The notes beneath the pieces are model-generated. The model ran no database searches, was not told where the DNA came from, and saw nothing but the letters and a program-made list of their open reading frames with translations. Shown here in pieces: positions 13,752-27,950 of a stretch of DNA of 64,000 nucleotides. Every line of letters begins with the position of its first letter. Position 1 is the stretch's first letter. The DNA lies in the NCBI GenBank assembly GCA_003344405.1, contig NOWV01000015.1, forward strand, positions 186,001 through 250,000. The letters run 5' to 3'. The stretch is from Trichoplax sp. H2. Lineage: Eukaryota > Placozoa > Uniplacotomia > Trichoplacea. Made by a program: the position numbers and the translations under genes.

Positions 13752-16700
13752 TATATGAAATCTATTGACCAAAATGAATTGTCTTTTGACTAATTCAAAT
13801 AAAATTTAAATACCTTCTTGGTGAAATAAAATGACTTTTGAGAACAAATTCTTGTAATATTGTCTAAAATAATAGACTATTTGATCAATAGAATCCTGAA
13901 TATTGCATAATAAATACATGCTGATCAATTTCTAGTGGACAGCATTTATTAAATGCAGGTATCGACTCTTTGCAGATTTGCCTTGTAATAAATTGAAACT
14001 TACTTATTAAAAAAATCAGTTTGTACCAAGGCTCACCAAATCCAAATAGAATTAGAGATACAGTTTGTTAAAGTTGCTAATAAGGTAAGTAAAGTGAGGG
14101 TTAAATCTAGAATGATTAGTGATTGAAAATACTAAAATATATGATAAAATTATCGATACTTTGTATATTTGTTCATCAAATGCTTCAATTTCAAAGTGTT
14201 ATAAGAGATTCATAGCTGATCTTAAGAGTAGCTATTTTGGAGATTTTATTACGTAACTAAGAAAGTAGACAAGCAAAGTCTAGTTTTACAAGCTATCAGA
14301 TTAATTTTCGTTTACCGATTTTCAAAAAAATTTACTTTTCAGTTCGTTTTTTTTTCAATTTCTATAAAATTAATATTATTATGCGACAAGGAAGCAGGCC
14401 ATTTACTGTGCAATATTTAATGCTTCTCTTATTACAGTAGTTGATTCGATTAAATCGCAACCATCAAGCGTTATGATAAGCGAAATTAAAATAGATTTCA
14501 AATTCATCTTTTAAAGATGTTCACGATATTAAATAGGTGTAAATTGAGACTAAATGGTTTTCAAATTCGTTTATTTTACTAATATGGCTAGGAGATTAAT
14601 TTATGTGGTGATAATGACTTGAAGATTTATGGCGATGATGCATAATTACCATTAATGATTTCGTTTAATTAGTCTCCTCAACCATGTGATAAAGTAAAAT
14701 TTTATATCTTATACAGAGTAGGATTCTAATTAGTTAATAGCAAGGACCTAAATTATGGTAGCTTAAATCGCAGATGCCTATTTTACTTTTGTAAGCTCAT
14801 ATCCTAAAATATAATCGCTGCTTTACTATATAGCTATTGATCGACTTATTACAAGTTATTATGTTTTAATCACCAAGTCCATGATTTTGCATCGATCTTA
14901 ATTCTATAAAATATGTTAGCCAATACAACACCGTTAACACAGTATTCAGCTTGACATGTGATGATTTCGAGCCTAATTTTTAGAATATATGATTTATTCA
15001 TTAATCGTTCCGAGTTTCTTTGTTAAATTCCCTGCTCTGGCATGATTACAGTAATAAATTAAGAATAGATCGCATTTAGTCTCTTACGCAACTTTCGCAT
15101 TACCTTGATAAAATTAATTTCTAAAGATGTTTCTGAATTCGAGCAAAGTACAAAATGAGGGCAGATTAGAGTTTGGTTTCGAGGTAGATTGACAATGCAA
15201 AGATATTACTAAATGTTACTTGGATTAAAGAAAGTGAATACCACAATCGCTTACAGAATAATGTTTCTTGTCTGTCTTGATATGGTTATAGATTTATGTA
15301 GACATGATCAAAATTTATTTTGGAATTTAGGCAGAGCATAGTTTGATAATACAATAAACTGTTGTCCAGGATGCTATAATTTACTTTTTTAACTACCAAA
15401 AAGGAAATACTCCTATCGTATAAAATACGATGCGACTTAAATCAACGTATCTGAAATTAGTATAGACATAAGTAAAGTTTGATTTACATATTTGAATATG
15501 GTACTTCTGGATCGATTGATTGATGCAAATAAAACATCTAAGATATTTTAAGAACTCTACAGATACCATGAAATGGAAAGTGTGATGGAATAAATAGGGA
15601 AGAAGGAGGAAACTTTGATTAAATACAGTGATTTAAATAGATATCATATAACATTAGAAATAACATCTTTGATATGATGGTTAAGGTTTTCGATGATGAC
15701 ATTGATCATTTGCTATTTCCTAAAGTTTTCATTTACGTCGTTATAGCACTGATTAGGTTAATAGTATTGGATATTTTTGGGAGAATTAGGTTTTTGTAAC
15801 ATCTACCATAACTTTTAATTCCGGTGATTGTTTAAAAGATTTTCTCCGTGTCAGTCGTAGTTCTTCAGAGTGACCTGGTTACATCATTTTGATCGCTACG
15901 TTATCATAATCGAACACTGGCCTAAAGCTGACTTTTATGACATCTACAATTACATGATTTTGAGTTTAAATGACAAATACGGTAGGGCAAACACTATAGC
16001 AGTTGACGATTACACCTAAATAATCGAAACATAATTCGCTTTATTTTAATGAATAAAAAATTTCCTTTCTATAGAATGTTCCCGTAAGTCAAAATTATAA
16101 AATACGCACGAATACTTTCCTTCTAGTTGATTTTATCTAATGGCTGAAACAAAATCAGATTTCTTTAAACTGTCACTTTACTACAGCTAAATTAATAAAA
16201 AAAGTGATGTATAACTGGCCTTCCCTCGATCATACCGAGTACAGACATAAATTTTCTCGTTTTTTATTAGTGCAATGAGTCATGGAAAATGTTAAGATGA
16301 TAGCGTGATTCTTGAAAGACTTTAAGGTAACTGTTTAAGATGCAAATTTAAGAAAACTAATGTTACCTTAACATTGGTTCAATTTAAATTGAGTCTTTGC
16401 CTGATCAAGCAGAAAATATAATTACTCTACCGTAATTAAAGTTAGGATACTTCAAACTTGGTTTAAGGCTTAGTGTATTTAAACCTTACTTATCAATTGG
16501 ACAAAGACCAATTTTTATGTGAGTAAACTAACGCCGCTATTAGTTTTTAAGCCAAATAGTGAATAAATATTTAATTTACTTCATCCTAGACTACTGTTAT
16601 GATTCTAGCAAATAAATATAATCTTTATGGTAATAGACCATTGACGCTCTTAAAAGGTTAAATTCGCGTTAAGACAATTCAATACCGAGAACTTATTTAA

Positions 16701-18330
16701 AGAAAGCTAATCAAATCGAAAAAAGTAAACTCCCATTTTGATTCATACCATGCTCAAATGAGATACCTTATGTTAGGATACGTGATATTCAATTTATTAA
16801 TTTAAGCACGAAAACCCATGTTATAATCATGATCGTCACATTGACTATCATTTAAACAAGTACTTTTATATCTATAAAGGACTCGTCAATCATTTCATGA
16901 TATAAAAATATTAATTGTCGAGCATGTGAATAATCTTTTCTGACAGATCATTCTCAAAACCTTATTCTACTGCATTTAAATGGAGTATATGTGAATTACA
17001 TAGTTTACTAAACATTGTAGCATATTTCATAGAAAAAGAAGTAGCTTCACTGCTACTTGTTTACTACGTTCTTGGGTTTCCTGACTACCAGTATTTCCAG
17101 CTAATAATGCAATTATTTTAGTCTAGAACCCTAATTGTAATATATCATGGAAATTAGAAGATCGGCATAGATATATGCATATTAATTAGCTATTAACTTA
17201 AATTTATTCTGCATTTATCATTCACACCGATATATTTTTTCTACATATTTCAAAGCGAGAAATAGAAACTTCATATCGCCTCATACTTAATAAACTATCT
17301 TACGGATAGTGAACAAAAGATATGACGATTCTATCCTTTTCCTACGAGAAAAACTTTAAGTATGCTAACCTATTAATAAGAAATTGATATGAATTGAAAT
17401 TACAATCAGTCATACTTTCGTTCTTCATCCGTCTCTTAAACATCTTCAACCGAAGTAATGTATTTAGCGAGAGGCGGTCAATATTTATCGATACAATTTA
17501 CTCGGTGCTCATTATTCTCTTTATAAATGATGGATACATTACTTCAAAAATATTAATTTTTTCCTTGAGATGAATTTATTTTTAGTCCGTTAATTAGGAA
17601 TAAAACTAAATTTTGTCATTACTAACAAAAGATATTTCCAATGGTCTAATAAATACTCCATGCAAAAAGTTAGATGTAGCAAGCAATTATTGCAATTAGT
17701 ACTCTTCTGCTTAAGCAATCTATAGCTCAAAGAAGAGAAGGAAGTATAGCTATTTAAGACCATATGCTTTAAGCTAAGTTCCCATAATTTAAGAGTACTT
17801 CATTACAAATGTTGAACAAGCCTAACATAATGCAAATTGAAAATAGACCAATAGTTCGTTGTACGTCATTTATGGAACCTGAAATATTATAATAATATAC
17901 ATTAGTCATTACTTTGGGGTTGCTATTGTATTGATGCTTATAATAGGTCAGAATTTATTAGTCTCAAATTTGTTTTTTTAATTGTTAAATAGTATACAAG
18001 TGTTTCTATATAGACGTAGATATTTTTTAGCCTAATGGTGTAGGATATTCGTACGAGAATACAACTTGATATCTATTGCTTTATCATATACAGCAAAAGC
18101 AACGTCACAACTGATACTTTCATATTGTAATAAATGTAAGTGTTACCGAATATAAAGACTCAAATTAAGGTAAATACTTTAGATGAAAGCCAGAAGTTTA
18201 TAGTACAGAAGATTTCACTCTCATACAGTAGTACGCTCTACTATTAATTTGTAAGGTTTATTTTTCAGCTTATTTTTGATATCAATAACTGCGCTTAGGA
18301 AGAAGAACAGTACTTTTTGAAATGTTCATA
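13752..18330. other. non-coding stretch, nothing recognised
   Basis: About 4.6 kb without an ORF above 60 codons, recognisable RNA gene or clear repeat. Confidence 0.5.
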
Positions 18331-18509
18331 AATTACATAACCGTTGCAATATTTCTTTATTTTTTCCTTGAAAGCGACATCCGTAAAGATTTCCCCTTCT
18401 TTGCCATTACTTAAACATCTCAATTTAAAATGAGTAACCTCGTCACGAATATGCCAAGATTACTCAACCAAACCGGTTAGTAAAATTTGAACCATTAAAA
18501 TATAGGTGG
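18331..18509. repeat. left haplotype copy at gap 2 (flank of filled LTR site)
   Basis: 179 bp nearly identical to 18886-19064. In this copy the sequence GGTGG is followed directly by the family-1 LTR, which then runs into the gap. Confidence 0.88.
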
Positions 18510-18865
18510 TGTTACAGTGTTAAATACTGTATTACAGTAGAAATAACTATGTTAGGATAATTCTGTTAGACTATCCTTATTTAGTTAACTTCTAATTTGG
18601 ATATACTGTATTTTAATATAGCACTGACTTTTTATGACAGTGACACTTATACACATACTGAAATTATAATAGTTATAATAGGGAATGCAAATCATCTGCT
18701 TACAGTTCGAATCATTGTGATTGTAATTTACTTATGATAGACTGTAAATTATCATGGAAATGTTCCGTGATAGGACATATCGTAATCTGACTATTCTGTA
18801 TTAGTTATTACATGTCTATGTTCGTAAATACTGTTGTCTGCATTAAGAGAGCAGTAGCTAAAATT
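18510..18865 (+). mobile_element. solo-LTR-like element, family 1, copy 2 (3' end lost in gap)
   Basis: Begins TGTTACAG and matches the first half or more of the copies at 6997 and 56830. It is interrupted by the 20-N gap. The sequence after the gap repeats the left flank without the element, giving an empty-site allele and showing that this is an insertion. The expected target duplication would be GGTGG, but its right copy is not present. Confidence 0.8.
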
Positions 18866-18885
18866 NNNNNNNNNNNNNNNNNNNN
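18866..18885. other. assembly gap of 20 N
   Basis: Exactly 20 N between a filled and an empty version of one locus. Confidence 0.98.
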
Positions 18886-19064
18886 AATTACATAACCGTT
18901 GCAATATTTCTTTATTTTTGCCTAGAAAGCAACATCCGTAAAGATTTCCCCTTCTTTGCCATTACTTAAACATCTCAATTTAAAATGAGTAACCTGGTCA
19001 CGAATATGCCAAGATTACTCAACCAAACCGGTTAGTAAAATTTGAACCATTAAAATATAGGTGG
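18886..19064. repeat. right haplotype copy at gap 2 (empty LTR site)
   Basis: Repeats 18331-18509 with few substitutions, then continues directly into unique sequence (GGTGGTAATTAAA) with no LTR. Confidence 0.88.
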
Positions 19065-20444
19065 TAATTAAATATTTATATCGCAGTACATGATTACTTC
19101 TTTGCGGTGATTTTGAAGCACAATCTTAATAACGTAACGATACAGTTTGTATGCGTGATTGCTCATCCTAAAACTAAAAATACTATCCAGCATACAGTAG
19201 TAGATGACAAATTTAGTTGTTTTCAAAGTCGATCTTCAAAGCCACTACCTTTTTTTCTCCACAATTAATTAAAGCGGTTTGAAATTGAATAAACGATCAA
19301 TCACATTAGTTCACTTTTTGTAGGAATATCTTTAACATATCCATAAGTGAAACTTAATTGTATCAAGTATAAGATTGCTATAAAATCAGATATTTTAAAT
19401 TATCTTTAAGATTGATTTTATAGATCAATTTTATTCGTAACCAATTCATATTTCTAGTTTCATATATTATATTCCAAGGAATCAGTAATTAGACAATATA
19501 ACTTACAAGAATAACGGAAAATAGAAAGAAATAGCTAATGATTTGGACAGCTGCCTAAAGCATATACCTTGATAATTAATCATGATCATCATAATAAATT
19601 TTAGTTTGAATTGACTTAAGGACTGCTGATAAGTTGCTTTAATTTTACTTGTCACTTTAAAATCATTTTAGTACATCCTAGAAGTACCTATTAATTTACG
19701 GTAGTCTTTAATGTAGGGAATGAAATACTATATTTTTTGTATCTGAATTATATTAGAATCGTTTCAGAGATTCATATCAAAGCCATTCGATTACTTATAA
19801 GCGTCAAAAATGATGATCGTGTTATGAAAATATCCATACAAAAAAATTAATTTAATAGGAACAGTTTATTTCTATCATTTATGATTTCATAAACCAAGAT
19901 ATTAATTAACATAGAGAAATTATAGCACTATTGAATGCTAGTAACGATTTGAATTCTATCATGGAAATAAGATGCTATATACGCTATCTCGAGTTTTTGA
20001 AATCGAATTAAAGCAATCAATCAAATTTAATAACTTCACATTAATTTGTTATATTCATTCTATTATCGATACCGGTAGTTGCCTTATACTGTATGCAGCT
20101 TACACATACTGTGATACATACTACCCCTCAAAATTAATCTTTTAAACTTTATTATCTTATAACTTAAGTCAACTCTTAGATTTTTCATTTAATAGACTTA
20201 TTCCTCGACACCTCGTTCACTTATAGTCAAGCTAAATTTTACGTTAGGTATTCAGTATGATAAGACCTTTAGTGGATAACTATTTAAGATGTGTTTTGTT
20301 TGCTATTTACTACCGAAAATATCCGTAATAAGCTTTAAGAAAATATTAATTAAAAATAGAAGAAATGTGTATCTTAAAAAAAATTTCTTTATAACTATGC
20401 TAAAGGATGTTTTTAATCATTATCTTTAATAAAATTTATACTAG
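19065..20444. other. upstream region or intron of receptor gene 2
   Basis: Non-coding AT-rich DNA. If receptor 2 has a separate first exon, it should lie here or further upstream; I could not identify it. Confidence 0.4.
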
Positions 20445-21409
20445 CTGTTATCATCTCAACGGAATACCTCATCAGTAGCCTTTTCACTATCATCACCAAT
20501 GCATCATTATTGATATTCATCTTAACTCACAGCAGATTGAGGCAATGTAAGAATGCTATCGTATGTAGTACATCGATGGCAGGCATACTGTTTGCTTTAT
20601 GCTATATATTGCCACGATTTGCTATCATGTATACTAATGGAATTCAGATATGGCCTCGAGATTACCGATGCGGCTTGCTATCAAGAATTGGACAGGCTAT
20701 CTTTTTTAGCTTAAATGTCCATTTAATGATTCGAATACTTGAGATTTATGTCCAAGTTTGCTATCCATTTAAATCAAGTCGTTTGTTAACAACTCGGAAT
20801 ATTACTGTTCTCCTATTTGTTGTATGGTCAGTCACAGCTAGTATACCGATTGGTATTCAAATCTTTGTCGAAGTTGGAGCTGCTTCAAATGTCTTTAATG
20901 CTGCTGCTTGTATTCTAGTATCATTTAAATTGTTAACCATATTTAGTATTATTCTAGCTATATTTTCCTTGATTGTGTTGATATTTTCAACGATAGCTTA
21001 CATACGCGTTTTGTACATCACCAATCATGCCGTTCAACGAATACGTCATTTAAGTCATAGTATATCTGTTGCAATCAATCGCGAGATCAAGTATGAAAAG
21101 CGAGCTAAAGGTATCCGTCAAGCGTTAATCCTATTATTGGTTTATTTATTATCGATGATACCATTCCTAGTGTTGGTAATTTACAGTCAATTTTATTACA
21201 ATTCATCAATTATTAGACCATGGCCGCCAGGATTGGTGACGGCTTTACGTCTATTTCAATACATTGCATTCTTATTTCCAGGCTTTCAACCATTTCTATT
21301 GGCATCGTTTACGGCAGATATAAGGGAAGAATTAGTTAAATATTATAATCAAAGAAGAATAACAAGATCTTCTAGATCGATTCCTTTAAGTGTAACACCA
21401 CCTGGTTGA
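20445..21409 (+). CDS. seven-transmembrane receptor 2, class-A-like, terminal exon
   Basis: About 320 codons encoding a 7TM protein paralogous to the receptors at 8.1 and 32.4 kb. The frame extends upstream of the TTG at 20510 through TM1 (IITNASLLIF, conserved Asn), but has no ATG before the in-frame stop near 20414, so a 5' exon is likely. TATACTAG at 20437-20444 supplies a phase-1 acceptor. Both disulfide cysteines are present: TM3 RCGLLSRIG and a loop-2 Cys in AAACILVS. The DRY position reads EIY, followed by VQVCYPF. TM6 has lost the Trp (LLSMIPFLV), and TM7 reads FQPFLL. A basic third intracellular loop links TM5 and TM6, and the short C-terminal tail is Ser/Arg-rich. The TM2 acidic residue is replaced by Ile. 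Inferred to be a surface receptor or chemosensor of unknown ligand; it is the most divergent of the three in its switch motifs. Confidence 0.8.
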
Positions 21410-23373
21410 TTCAAGAAATTTTCTTACGTATTGAATTAAGTTTGATTGAAATGAGTTCACTCGTTCCTAATTATTGTTTTATAGGATGAAATTATTAATT
21501 TCCGTTAACGTACATAAACGTTGGTTTGCAAATTAATGATATCATGTCATTTAATTTCATAACATAATCAATTAATTAAATTTATTGATTGAAACTAAGT
21601 ATTAATATATATGACTAAGATTACAAGAAATTTTAATTATTTTTTATATTGTACGGCACGATAAAAGTTGTTTCTTGTAGACCACAATTCTATTTTGACG
21701 TCAGCATAGGCCGATTAATTGACCATATAAGAATACATTGATTTTCTCTATACTTTATATATTAGAAGATCGTAAGCCACAATGTAGTTGTACTTGTACC
21801 GTATCAGCAATGGCCAAAACATGATTTGCATAAAATAATCGTAATTACTTAGATTTCAATAAGCGCTATACGAGCAGTCTAAATTCAACAAACTTCACAA
21901 AATCAGTCGCTGGCGTTATCATTATTGAATGTGTAGCTCAAATGTTCAGATACTATTAGTTGTTTCTTAGATTTGAGAATAATCTAGTCATGAGCTAGGA
22001 ATTCAAATAGACTCAGTATCAATCAACAATTTAATGATATATAATTAAAGTCACCCTAAGAAATATACAAGGAAGTAGATCATACACTATTACAATGTTC
22101 TTTATCCATAATAAATAAATTATTGCAAGTAAATTACTTAAAATAATATCCATGCAAAAAGTAGATTATGAATTGTATTACTAACTGCAATGTGCGAGTC
22201 TCTTTCTTTCATTTATTTATATTTGATGGCTTAAAAAATTATAATGATCAATCATAGGATTAGAGCAACACACAAAATTGAAATCGGATGCTGACATGTC
22301 AGACTTATCCAAATTTCATTTTAAATATAGTTCGGTTCCATAGATGCCAATATGATAATTTGATGGTACTAATTAGTTGCCGTCATTTTTCACTGTTGAA
22401 ATTGGCGTAGATTAATAAAAAAATAAATATTAAATACTCTATGCCTAAATTTATCAGTTTTGAATTTTTTCTCTAAACTGCAAATTGAAGCACAATTGAT
22501 ATAATACATTTCGCGGGTGTAATTTCCTATACAATAACTAGCTTTCAACTTTTATTTAATAGAGGCATTCCATACCATATAATTCTGGAACTTTCGTATA
22601 AAATAAACACTAATTAATTACGGTAATTATTAATAAATTCTTAAATATAGATACGTTATCAGGAAATATCATAGTTTAGCAGTTTTTAACATCAAACCAT
22701 GAAAGAAGCACTAGCCTGGTACAGATTTGTAACTGGTAAGGACTAGAGCCATCTGTTTATGTTTATTATTCGTAGGATGTTGTTTATTGGTATATTGATG
22801 ACGTCGTACCTTATTACTGTCGAAGTTTTGTTGAAAATTTATAAGCAACTCGTACTCAGCAGCTAAAATAGCTCATGTACTATCTCGATTTTTATATTTA
22901 AAGCTTGGCATTTAAAATTCGTATAGAAGTCATGTTCTGTGCTCATACTATGTAGCAATTAAATATGAATATCAGCTGTTTTGAATGATTCAATCCGCAA
23001 TCATTTCGTAAGCGTCGCATCATACGTTATAATTTTGACATCATGATAGCAAACTACTTCAAAGTGGGGGAGAATATTCTCACTTTGTGTATATTACATT
23101 GATAATTGCATGTATATTGGATTTACGAATTATCTATCAATACCTGTACGTGTGATATAAGAGTTTTTCAAGGCACAGATATCATCTTTGATACTTTATC
23201 TCGCATTTTTATACGATATAATACTAAGCCATGGTATCTTTCTGTCGATCTGTTTCTTTAAGATTATATATCCATTATTTGGCATCATATTACCAATAAT
23301 TTGATATTTATGATCATATAATGTAATCTAGTCTAGTAAATCAAAACAGTAGCAGTAAAGTACATGAGATTTT
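21410..23373. other. non-coding stretch, nothing recognised
   Basis: AT-rich; contains the 3' untranslated region of receptor gene 2, without a clear AATAAA close to the stop. No other feature recognised. Confidence 0.45.
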
Positions 23374-23690
23374 GTCCGGGCTGTTTTAGCTTGTTGTATC
23401 GAAGGAGATCGTACTAATGCCTAACTAATTACCACTCAATTTAAGAGTGGTGACATATTTAATAAAAAAATCTGAAAAATCAATAGAAATACAATGAAGC
23501 CACCCGATTTTTAGGGTATCGCAGAGCCCGGGCTGTTATGGTTTGTTATCTAAGGAGAGAAACAGTTATTACAGGTTGTAATTAATGCCCAACTATTTAC
23601 CCTTCAAATTACATAATTATGATCTATTTTAAGATAAAAATTTATAAAAAATACAAAAAAAACACCTAATTTTTAGGGTATCACAGAGTT
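23374..23690. repeat. tandem repeat, two units of about 155-165 bp
   Basis: Unit 1 (about 23374-23525) and unit 2 (about 23526-23688) each start with CCGGGCTGTT. Both contain AATGCC(T/C)AACTA near the middle and end with (C/A)T(G/A)ATTTTTAGGGTATC and CAGAG. A partial third unit seems to follow. Not CRISPR: the units are long, diverged and without constant spacers. Confidence 0.7.
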
Positions 23691-24473
23691 TGGCTTTATG
23701 ATTGTTGTTTCGATTATCAAAATCTATAACGAGATATTAACAAGAATTTCAAGCCTTATATAACTAACATTTCCAGGGTATAGTGAAGAATGGAAAAAAT
23801 GGAAAAACTTGATTGACATGTAAAAATAGTACTTAAGAACTGCAAATAGGTAAATATAACTCAGAAAATTTTCCAGTGAAATTTATTTACTCGACTTTTA
23901 GATTATACGGCAGTTTATTGAGAGTTTGGTAAGGAATATAAATTTTAAATTCAGTTTGACAAATCGCACGTGTGAATGTCTGCCACTACATTATAACAAA
24001 TTGTAGGTCATGGTGGCTAGACTATTTGATAATAACTTTAAATCCTGATAGTAAATTCTATATTCGAACTGCAGGTTGATCGGTATACTGTATAATAAAC
24101 CGAACGAATAAGGAATTACTAATGTAGTATTGTAATTCTGCTAAGCAGCACCCTAGGGGATATTGTACAATAAAATACTGAGAAAAGACCTACAAGTAGG
24201 TCTATTAATATGGATTTCAGGACTTGTATAAAAGTGAGTCTACACCGTATCGAATACGGTATTGCAATAGTTGTCGGAACGGAAATGCAGGTAATCGTTC
24301 TTAGCTATGCCTATTGGGATACGAACGATTAGGTTGATATAGTAACTGTTGAAACTGAGTAATTTTCCTGTAAAATTATAAAAGTAAATCCATAGCTAAA
24401 GAGCTTGCAATTTATGTGGACTTTAACTTTAAGTAAGAGTCATTCAATAGGATGATGGGAAAATGTATAGCAA

Positions 24474-25170
24474 AAATTGTGAACGTACATTGTACTTCTT
24501 GCACCTGTTACAATGCTGCAATCCATTAAATGATTGTTCCATGATGATTTCTAGGACTATATGCATAACTACAGCAAACTAAGAATAACAAACATAATGA
24601 TCTAGTTGCGCTCATGTTGCAACTTTTGACATAAAATGCTTGTTCGTAGTATAGGAGGATTTTGCTGTATAGATGGTGTGCTAATAGCACTAACACTTAT
24701 TAAAATAGATGAGGGCAGAATATACAGGTATGATAAAAAATTGTGAGAAAAGATTGCATTCCTTGCACATATTACAAAGTTGTAGTTCATAATCGTTTCA
24801 CGATGATTTGTACATCTTCCATAATGCATGAGTACTTTTCTAATGACATTAACCATTTTTTGCCAAAGTCTACCGGAACAAGTTTATTTAATGTAATTAA
24901 TAATTAAATGACTATCTTAAATTATTATATCGAGACGCCGATTCTTAATTAAACAAGCTCGTAAGCTAATCTTGCTGTTAACCCTGTAAATAGGGGATGG
25001 CGATGAAATTAAATGTGAATTCAATGATGATCTAAGCAATATACGTGTACTAGAAAGTAAGGGCAGCAAACATAATCCTCTAGTCACGCATTATGTTGCA
25101 AGAAATGGCATAAAATGTCTGCTAGTAGTATAGGAAGATTTTTCAATATGGATAATGTGCTAATAATAAA
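24474..25170. repeat. duplicated two-block module (local tandem duplication)
   Basis: Block R2 occurs at about 24474-24552 and 24737-24809 (TTGCAC, then ATTAC/GTTAC, then a (C/T)ATGATGATTT-like end). Block R1 occurs at about 24588-24690 and 25067-25166 (AACATAAT, ATGTTGCAA, CATAAAATG, TAGTATAGGA, GTGCTAATA). The order R2-R1-R2-R1 indicates a tandem duplication, with about 216 extra bases before the second R1. The 84-residue ORF on the - strand overlaps the repeat and is not considered a gene. Confidence 0.6.
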
Positions 25171-27872
25171 AATGATTCTACAAAAGCTCATGCTAGTACA
25201 GTTTATTAGTCTGATAATAACAAGGTAAATTTAATTAAAAATTATGGCTAAATCTAGTGGTTGGACTAGGTATGGAGTATGAAGAAAGAATAGCGATTAA
25301 AATATTCTTTTTCTTATACACAGGAAAAGAAAACTTATACAATAATCATACAAGCTTAACGACCAACTGGAATAGTTTTTCCATCTGTTCTGCTATATTT
25401 AGTACCATGATGCCGTATGCGAACTGTAAAGAATCTTATGAGCTATTGTGGTTACGAGACTTTTCATGCTACCTTTTGAATGATAAGTCAACAACTAATT
25501 TAATTGTATTACTCATTCTAGTATAATCGATATCACTGAAACAATCGCAATCGAATCCCTACAGACAAATGTTATTGACATTCGATTTAAATCAATCAAT
25601 ATTATTGACAAGGAGGTTGAGGGCAAATAGAATAAATTATATATTTTTATATACCATTGGTGTTATTATTCAAATTTTGTAAAGGCAATAGAGAATGTTT
25701 AAAATAGAGATATTATGTAGCAATAATAGTGTTGTCGCCAATCAGAATGATGGATCGTGATTTGGATATAAGAAACGTAACGATGATTTGATCTATTGAT
25801 CAGCTATCCTGTTGTAGTTTACGGGCCAACACTATTTCAGAATCGATGAATTGAATTCGACGTGGTATTATTTGCATGCTAAAAAAAGAATTTATCTTCC
25901 TCTGCTTGCTAAATACGATACAGCTGGAGAACGTCATTTTTAATTCCATTCGACCAATTAGCCATCACTGACAATACAAAGTTAAACACTTGAATCATCG
26001 CAGAAAATATTCTACACAATCTAAATCGTTGGAGATTTCCATCATCCTTCTATTTCTGAATTTTCAAGCATACTTCAAACAGAGGATAACTAATATGGAT
26101 TTCGTGATTGAACATGACGAGTGACAAAACACATAAATGTAAGATTATTGTTACATCGTAGGGCGTCTAATTGGATAATTTAATTTTTCATAATTCACAT
26201 ATCGATATGAAGTTAGAGACTTGCTAACTTTCTGGTGTTCATTTTTAACTTGCTTTGCGACTTGTTTATTAACTAATTTGACAACTATCCTCTACTTAAC
26301 ACCGAGGTGCTTCAATGGGGCATGTCCTCTTTATTTTAAACGTAATGTTCAGCATATATTCGATCAGCTATTCGATTTCGAATGGATGATTATCCATCAG
26401 GGATTTCGTACTTGATGGAAAAAAATTGAATTAATGTTTAGTTTATTTTGACTGGTAGAATACAGCCTAAAAGCGATATAAGATTTCCTATTGTAGCTGT
26501 AGTTTTGGGCACGATACTAACTAGGCTAGAGATACACAATGATTAGCCACTACTGTGGCGATAGGAAAATGGCGAATAATCTGAAACTTAATCGGATGAT
26601 ACATCCAACCTCGAAGCAATTTCTACCTTTAATGTTTGCCTGGGAAGCTTGTAGTACATTCCTTCAGTGAACTTTCTAGCAAAGTATGGAACAATGGCAG
26701 TTTGCTGTAGTAATTTTTAGCTTAACCAGGAGGTTCTAGAAGAAATATTTAAAAAAATGATCATTTGCTTTAATAATCATCTTCAAGATAAGTTCATGGC
26801 GTCTATTTCATCATCAGGCATGCTTTATCTAGTTGAATAATAAACTCGAAATGAGCAAATGTGCTTTAAAACCGAGATTGACGTAAAGTATCTCAAAGCA
26901 GTTTGGTATTGTAACTAAAGTTATTCCAGAAAAAAATGAGCGCCAAGAAAGTAACGAACAGAAAAAGTTCATTCCTGTCCATAGGAAAGTGCTATAATTG
27001 TACTACAGTGCTACGCGTATGTCAATCTATTTTAATTTATTGAATACGATTATTTCTTTCCATTAAAATCGATTACTCCTGTAATTAATACTCGTATAGT
27101 ATAATAATTATTCCTGCGGTTAAGCTTTTACCTTTCCTTTTCTTTCTCTGTTTTTTTATGCTTATTATTTGTAAAGGCTAAGATCCTATAATGGTGTAAA
27201 GTCAAATACGGCGTATTACTTTATATTGTTGGCAGGATTAACCAGCATTGCTAAAATAAGGGTATTCCGATACATTTTAATATTGTGTTTACGTGAGCGA
27301 ATTTTATATCAACATCTTATTGTAAATTGCTGCTACTGTACTACCACATGGACCATTGGACATGATTGAAGGCAGGTTTCCTATTGCCTACTTTGTATGA
27401 TGTGATCGGGTAATACAGTTACTTTTATAGTAGATCATTTATTCCATTCAATAATTTTTAATGGATGATGATTTGATACCCCATATTGCCAACTATATGT
27501 AAACTAGCTAATCGTACAGGATCAATTTCGATGTACAAGAACATAGATATATAGAATCCAGTAGATCAAAGGTAAAAGGAAATTCATCCATTATTCTTTG
27601 GAAATGCCTTTGCCTCAATGTATTTTTAGCTAAGGCTAACGTATTCCTTGTGAGTACTATGCATACAGTACAATCAAACTTTGGAGACCATCTTATACTT
27701 GGATATTTTATACAAATTAAACTATAGTGTATAGGTTGGCTATTCCCACTTTTGACGACTTGTTTTTGTACATCCGACTATATTACTTGTTGTATTATGG
27801 CCAATTAATCCGTGTTTATTTGTAAATGTTTAAAAGCATTGCACTAGTTGAATGGTTAGAGTGAAATAGTTT
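25171..27872. other. non-coding stretch, nothing recognised
   Basis: Contains ORFs of 64-89 codons (25257-25526 and 26221-26415), neither resembling a known family nor showing domain structure. No RNA gene or repeat recognised. Confidence 0.45.
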
Positions 27873-27950
27873 GTAGATGGCTTAGCCAAAGCTCTGGACT
27901 TGAGATTGGATGCCTGATTTTGACCTCTATCCCTAGTCTAACTGTGTGAC
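27873..27950 (+). ncRNA. tRNA-like relic or SINE head (tRNA-Ser-like), not functional
   Basis: The sequence resembles a type II tRNA: an A-box-like ATGGCTTAGCCAAAG, then CTCTGGACTTGAGATTGG over the anticodon arm (apparent anticodon TGA), then a degraded B-box-like TTTGACCTCTATCCC. The anticodon stem and acceptor stem do not pair, so it cannot be a working tRNA. A tRNA pseudogene or the head of a tRNA-derived SINE is possible; the downstream 200 bp could be the body, but no second copy exists in the window. Confidence 0.3.

Noticed and set aside
25257-25526. 89-codon ORF on the + strand
   Set aside because: Begins with a non-ATG codon; no signal, domain or repeat relation visible.
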